A stretch of 7,719 nucleotides of DNA from Verrucomicrobia bacterium UBA3750 (lineage in GTDB: Bacteria > Verrucomicrobiota > Kiritimatiellia > RFP12 > UBA1067), in NCBI GenBank assembly GCA_002371755.1, contig DFGM01000145.1, positions 489-8,207 of the forward strand, read 5' to 3'. This document shows positions 5,660-7,719 of the stretch, piece after piece. The translations under genes and the position numbers were made by a program. The notes beneath the pieces are model-generated. The model saw only the letters and a program-made list of their open reading frames with translations, was not told where the DNA came from and made no database searches. The number at the start of each line of letters is the position of its first letter. The first letter of the stretch is position 1.

Positions 5660-7334
5660 ACATACTCATATACGAAGGCGGCTCGGGAATCTGACAAAAA
5701 ATCTTTTCATCGCAGAGGTCGATGAGCGCCGGGTCGTGGCTCACTGCGAGAACGATGCGACTCTGGGCGAGTTTTCGCAGAAGTTTTCCGAATGCCGAAC
5801 GTGCGTCCGCATCGAGGTGGTTGCTGACTTCATCGAGGACGAGCAGGCCAGGCTTCCTGATTAGTGCGCGTGCTATTGCGAGGCGCTGCATTTCGCCGCC
5901 CGAAAGAGACTGGCCATTCAACCCGACGTGCGTATCAAGTCCATCGGGCATACGCCTGACGACTTCACTAAGACCGCTCAGAGCAACAGCAGCGTCAACG
6001 TCTTTGGGGCTGAACGCCGGGTCGCGCAACGTGATGTTGTCGCGAATGGATCCGGTAATGAGCAGGCTATCCTGAAAGACAATCCCGGTTTGACGCCTGA
6101 ACGACTCTTCGTCCAGCGTCTCTATGGGAGAGTCGTTGACGAATATTTCGCCGGATTGCGGCGCGAGCGCGGCTGTGGCAAGTTTGAGGAGAGTGGTTTT
6201 GCCCGTCCCGTTAGCGCCGACGAGTGCAACAACCTTGCCGGCGCGGAATGTGGCCGAAAAACCCTTGATGACGGGGCGTGCCGTCGCACCAGGGTAGGCG
6301 AATGTCACATTCCTGAATTCGACCTTCTCTATCGCTTGGATGGCGCGGCCTTTTCGCCTTGGCCGTGAGTGGGCGAGGATTTCGTCAAGCGAATCCACAC
6401 CCTCGCAAAGTGTCGCCGTTTCTGGGAGCATGGAGACTATTCCTTGGATGGACTGCATAGCCGAGAGAAACAGCATCTGATACACGACTACATCGCCGAC
6501 GGGGATTGCGCCTTTTGCAGCGAGCATGCCCGCCACGCCAAGCACGCCGACCTCGCCAATAATCATGAGTGCGCCGAGGAGTGCACCGAACACGATCGAT
6601 AGGCGGTCTATGCTGCAGTTGCCGTCCTTCAGCTCGCGCATCGCTTGCAGGGGCGAGTCGGCGAAGCGGCGTTCCGCGTCAAGCGTGCGCAGAAAGGGAA
6701 GCGAGCGGAAGAAGTCGAAGAGCGAAGCGAATGCTGCGTCGCTCCTTTTGCGCACGGCGTGGGAGTGCGAAGCGAAGCGCCGTGCGAAAGGAAGGAACAG
6801 AGTTATGCAGAGCGGGATGAACGCGACGAAGGAAAGCCCAAGCACGGGCGAGCGGGAACATAAGGCGAAGCCTGCGGCGAACATCGTGACCACGGCGACA
6901 AGAAGGCGGGGATAGAGCCCGCTCACGAACCCGCCGACAGCGTATGCATCGCGAGTAAGCTTTGCGACCAGCGATCCATCTGCGAGAGCCGAAAGTTCAG
7001 AAGGGGGAAAGCCAATGATGGAGTTGAGAACGCGCCGCTGCAGATTGAGTTCAATCGTTCTTGCGCGAGAAGACGCCAGATGCTGGAGAGACGGCGTCAT
7101 GACGGCTTTGGCGCCCAACAGCGCGGCGAGCAAGACGAATGGCGCTACCGGAGATATGCCGACGATGAGAGAATCGATAAAGCGTCCTGTCGCGAACGGG
7201 ACGGCTATTCCCGCCGCCGTCTGCGCAACGAGAAGCGGCGTATAGGCAAACAATACCGCAGGCGACGACGCGAGCGTGTTCGCAAGGAATCTTGTCCGCT
7301 TGAAATGCTTTTGCAAAGTGTCTTTGACTTTCAT
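5658..7334 (-). CDS. ABC exporter (membrane domain fused to ATPase), probable peptide exporter of the graspetide cluster
   Basis: A half-transporter that would work as a dimer to export the modified peptide, using ATP. From the chosen ATG at 7334 it has 558 residues. The membrane domain has about six hydrophobic segments in the first 320 residues. The ATPase domain follows, with (counted from this Met) Walker A GANGTGKT (373-380), Q-loop in GIVFQD (Q421), signature LSGGE (477-481), Walker B LLVLDE (497-502) and switch SHD (H533). All catalytic residues are present. There is no N-terminal C39 peptidase domain, so leader removal must be done by another protein. Start choice: the frame can be read from a TTG at 7376 and a GTG at 7340, but the 14 extra residues are not membrane-domain-like and no start has a clear ribosome site, so I prefer the ATG. 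It is first in the operon, 51 bp before the precursor. A drug or lipid exporter cannot be excluded by sequence alone; the context points to the peptide. Confidence 0.88.
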   Translation of the reverse strand: MKVKDTLQKHFKRTRFLANTLASSPAVLFAYTPLLVAQTAAGIAVPFATGRFIDSLIVGISPVAPFVLLAALLGAKAVMTPSLQHLASSRARTIELNLQRRVLNSIIGFPPSELSALADGSLVAKLTRDAYAVGGFVSGLYPRLLVAVVTMFAAGFALCSRSPVLGLSFVAFIPLCITLFLPFARRFASHSHAVRKRSDAAFASLFDFFRSLPFLRTLDAERRFADSPLQAMRELKDGNCSIDRLSIVFGALLGALMIIGEVGVLGVAGMLAAKGAIPVGDVVVYQMLFLSAMQSIQGIVSMLPETATLCEGVDSLDEILAHSRPRRKGRAIQAIEKVEFRNVTFAYPGATARPVIKGFSATFRAGKVVALVGANGTGKTTLLKLATAALAPQSGEIFVNDSPIETLDEESFRRQTGIVFQDSLLITGSIRDNITLRDPAFSPKDVDAAVALSGLSEVVRRMPDGLDTHVGLNGQSLSGGEMQRLAIARALIRKPGLLVLDEVSNHLDADARSAFGKLLRKLAQSRIVLAVSHDPALIDLCDEKIFCQIPEPPSYMSM

Positions 7335-7447
7335 GTTCACAACTGCATATACGCCGCGTTCCGTAAAATCTGACAACCTGCGGCGGATATTGACAGTCGC
7401 GGAAGGGGCGTCAGGAGAATTCGCCTATGCGCCTACATGGGTTGAAG

Positions 7448-7476
7448 TCTAAAAATGAACCGCTCGGTAAATTCAA
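7448..7476 (-). promoter_or_regulatory. Possible weak promoter for the exporter-precursor-maturase operon
   Basis: On the minus strand TTGAAT (7476-7471) and TTTAGA (7453-7448) are 17 bp apart, pointing at the exporter gene. Box matches are poor. What makes it notable is that the palindromic ACCGCTCGGT copy at 7459-7468 falls in the spacer, as a repressor site would. No better promoter was seen between 7377 and 7585 on this strand. Confidence 0.22.
7459..7472 (+). repeat. 14-bp direct repeat, copy 1, with palindromic core (candidate operator)
   Basis: ACCGCTCGGTAAAT is identical to the copy at 7559-7572, exactly 100 bp away. Its core ACCG-CT-CGGT (7459-7468) is a perfect inverted repeat, the form expected for a dimeric helix-turn-helix regulator. 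It lies between the exporter start and the regulator gene. Confidence 0.6.
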
Positions 7477-7529
7477 GGGCAAGGTTTGTTAAGCAGCGCA
7501 AAAAACATCCCTATCGGGAAATATCGCCC

Positions 7530-7558
7530 TTGATGGCACTGCAAAAATTTGATAAAAT
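7530..7558 (+). promoter_or_regulatory. Probable promoter of the HipB-like regulator gene
   Basis: TTGATG (7530-7535) and TAAAAT (7553-7558) are separated by 17 bp and lie 28 bp before the ATG at 7586. The predicted transcription start (about 7564-7566) falls inside the palindrome TACCG-CT-CGGTA (7558-7569), which is well placed for autorepression. Confidence 0.55.
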
Positions 7559-7572
7559 ACCGCTCGGTAAAT
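7559..7572 (+). repeat. 14-bp direct repeat, copy 2, over the regulator promoter (candidate operator)
   Basis: Second copy of ACCGCTCGGTAAAT. Here the inverted repeat extends to TACCG-CT-CGGTA (7558-7569), and outer arms TTGAT (7549-7553) and ATCAA (7571-7575) add imperfect symmetry. It overlaps the last base of the -10 box and the likely start of transcription. Confidence 0.6.
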
Positions 7573-7585
7573 CAAGGAATGCCTT

Positions 7586-7719
7586 ATGACAGCGAAAGAG
7601 TTAGGATCGGCTATCCAAAAAGCACGCAAATCGCAAGGGATGACGCAGCCGCAGCTGGCTATGGCTTGCGGCACGGGCGTACGTTTCATAGTTGAATTGG
7701 AGGCAGGCAAGGAGACCTG
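7586..7719 (+). CDS. XRE-family helix-turn-helix regulator, HipB-like antitoxin; cut by window edge
   Basis: The first 44 residues of a small DNA-binding protein. An Xre/Cro-type helix-turn-helix is visible: LGSAIQKARKSQGMTQPQLAMA, then a recognition helix region ending in RFIVELEAGKET. The FIxxLExGK pattern after the second helix is typical of HipB-like (y4mF-type) antitoxins, which bind their own promoter and pair with a HipA-type kinase toxin encoded just downstream. That gene would lie past the right edge and cannot be seen. The start is supported by AAGGAA (7574-7579), six bases upstream. The gene is divergent from the peptide cluster and shares its upstream region, with two candidate operators. 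Whether it controls the cluster is unknown. Confidence 0.82.
   Translation, partial: MTAKELGSAIQKARKSQGMTQPQLAMACGTGVRFIVELEAGKET

Noticed and set aside
5667..5697. Possible internal promoter for the precursor on the minus strand: TTGTCA (5697-5692) and TATATG (5672-5667).
   Set aside because: The spacer is 19 bp and the -10 match is poor; it lies inside the exporter coding end. A processing site or read-through from upstream is equally likely.
5418..5864. A 148-codon plus-strand reading frame opposite the precursor and the exporter C-terminus.
   Set aside because: It runs antisense to the precursor gene and to the conserved ATPase domain, and its product shows no recognisable domain. The minus-strand genes explain the sequence.
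5928..6368. Long plus-strand frames opposite the exporter gene.
   Set aside because: They are shadows of a GC-rich coding strand; the exporter motifs are intact on the minus strand.
7390..7395. A perfect TTGACA on the plus strand before the regulator.
   Set aside because: No -10-like sequence is found 16-18 bp downstream, so it is not a promoter by itself.
7455..7589. A 44-codon plus-strand reading frame starting MNRSVNSRARF that ends in an ATGA overlap with the HipB-like gene.
   Set aside because: It has no ribosome site, contains the predicted regulator promoter and both palindromic repeats, and its product is basic and unlike known leaders. Most likely chance.
1..7719. CRISPR arrays, tRNA or rRNA genes, insertion sequences.
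   Set aside because: No spaced repeat array, cloverleaf-like sequence, rRNA motif or transposase with terminal repeats was seen on either strand.

Overview
The window is about 7.7 kb of moderately GC-rich bacterial DNA, densely coded on both strands. It suggests a member of the Planctomycetes-Verrucomicrobia-Chlamydiae group, perhaps a Lentisphaerota or Kiritimatiellota bacterium. The reasons are a type III glutamine synthetase, and a membrane Ser/Thr kinase whose stop codon overlaps the start of an ECF-like sigma factor gene, an arrangement typical of that group. This assignment is an inference from gene content; no rRNA or other marker is present.

Left part, plus strand: the 3' end of a type III glutamine synthetase gene (1-1304); a structured intergenic region; a near-consensus sigma-70-type promoter (1409-1437); a lipoprotein gene resembling DUF3313 proteins (1476-2264); then a kinase gene (2368-3900) and a sigma factor gene (3897-4523) that overlap by four bases. 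The kinase has a cytoplasmic catalytic domain, one membrane span and an external helical domain, so it probably senses something outside the membrane and signals to the sigma factor or other targets. Its DFG motif reads DPG.

Right part, minus strand: a compact cluster that looks like a ribosomally made, post-translationally modified peptide (RiPP) system of the graspetide kind. In transcription order it holds an ABC exporter (7334-5658), a 46-residue precursor peptide gene with a good ribosome binding site (5606-5466), a perfect 12-bp hairpin (5457-5430), and an ATP-grasp ligase of the microviridin-maturase (MvdC/MvdD) type (5412-4477). The precursor is small and easily missed, and it carries none of the known microviridin or plesiocin core motifs that I can recognise. 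The maturase gene converges on the sigma factor gene and overlaps it by 47 bp.

Right edge: divergent from the cluster starts a HipB-like XRE-family regulator (7586 onward, cut by the window edge). The 200-bp intergenic region carries two copies of a 14-bp sequence with a palindromic core exactly 100 bp apart. One lies over the regulator's own promoter and the other lies toward the exporter, so this may be an autoregulatory operator pair that also reaches the peptide cluster. The most interesting content is the precursor-maturase-exporter cluster.
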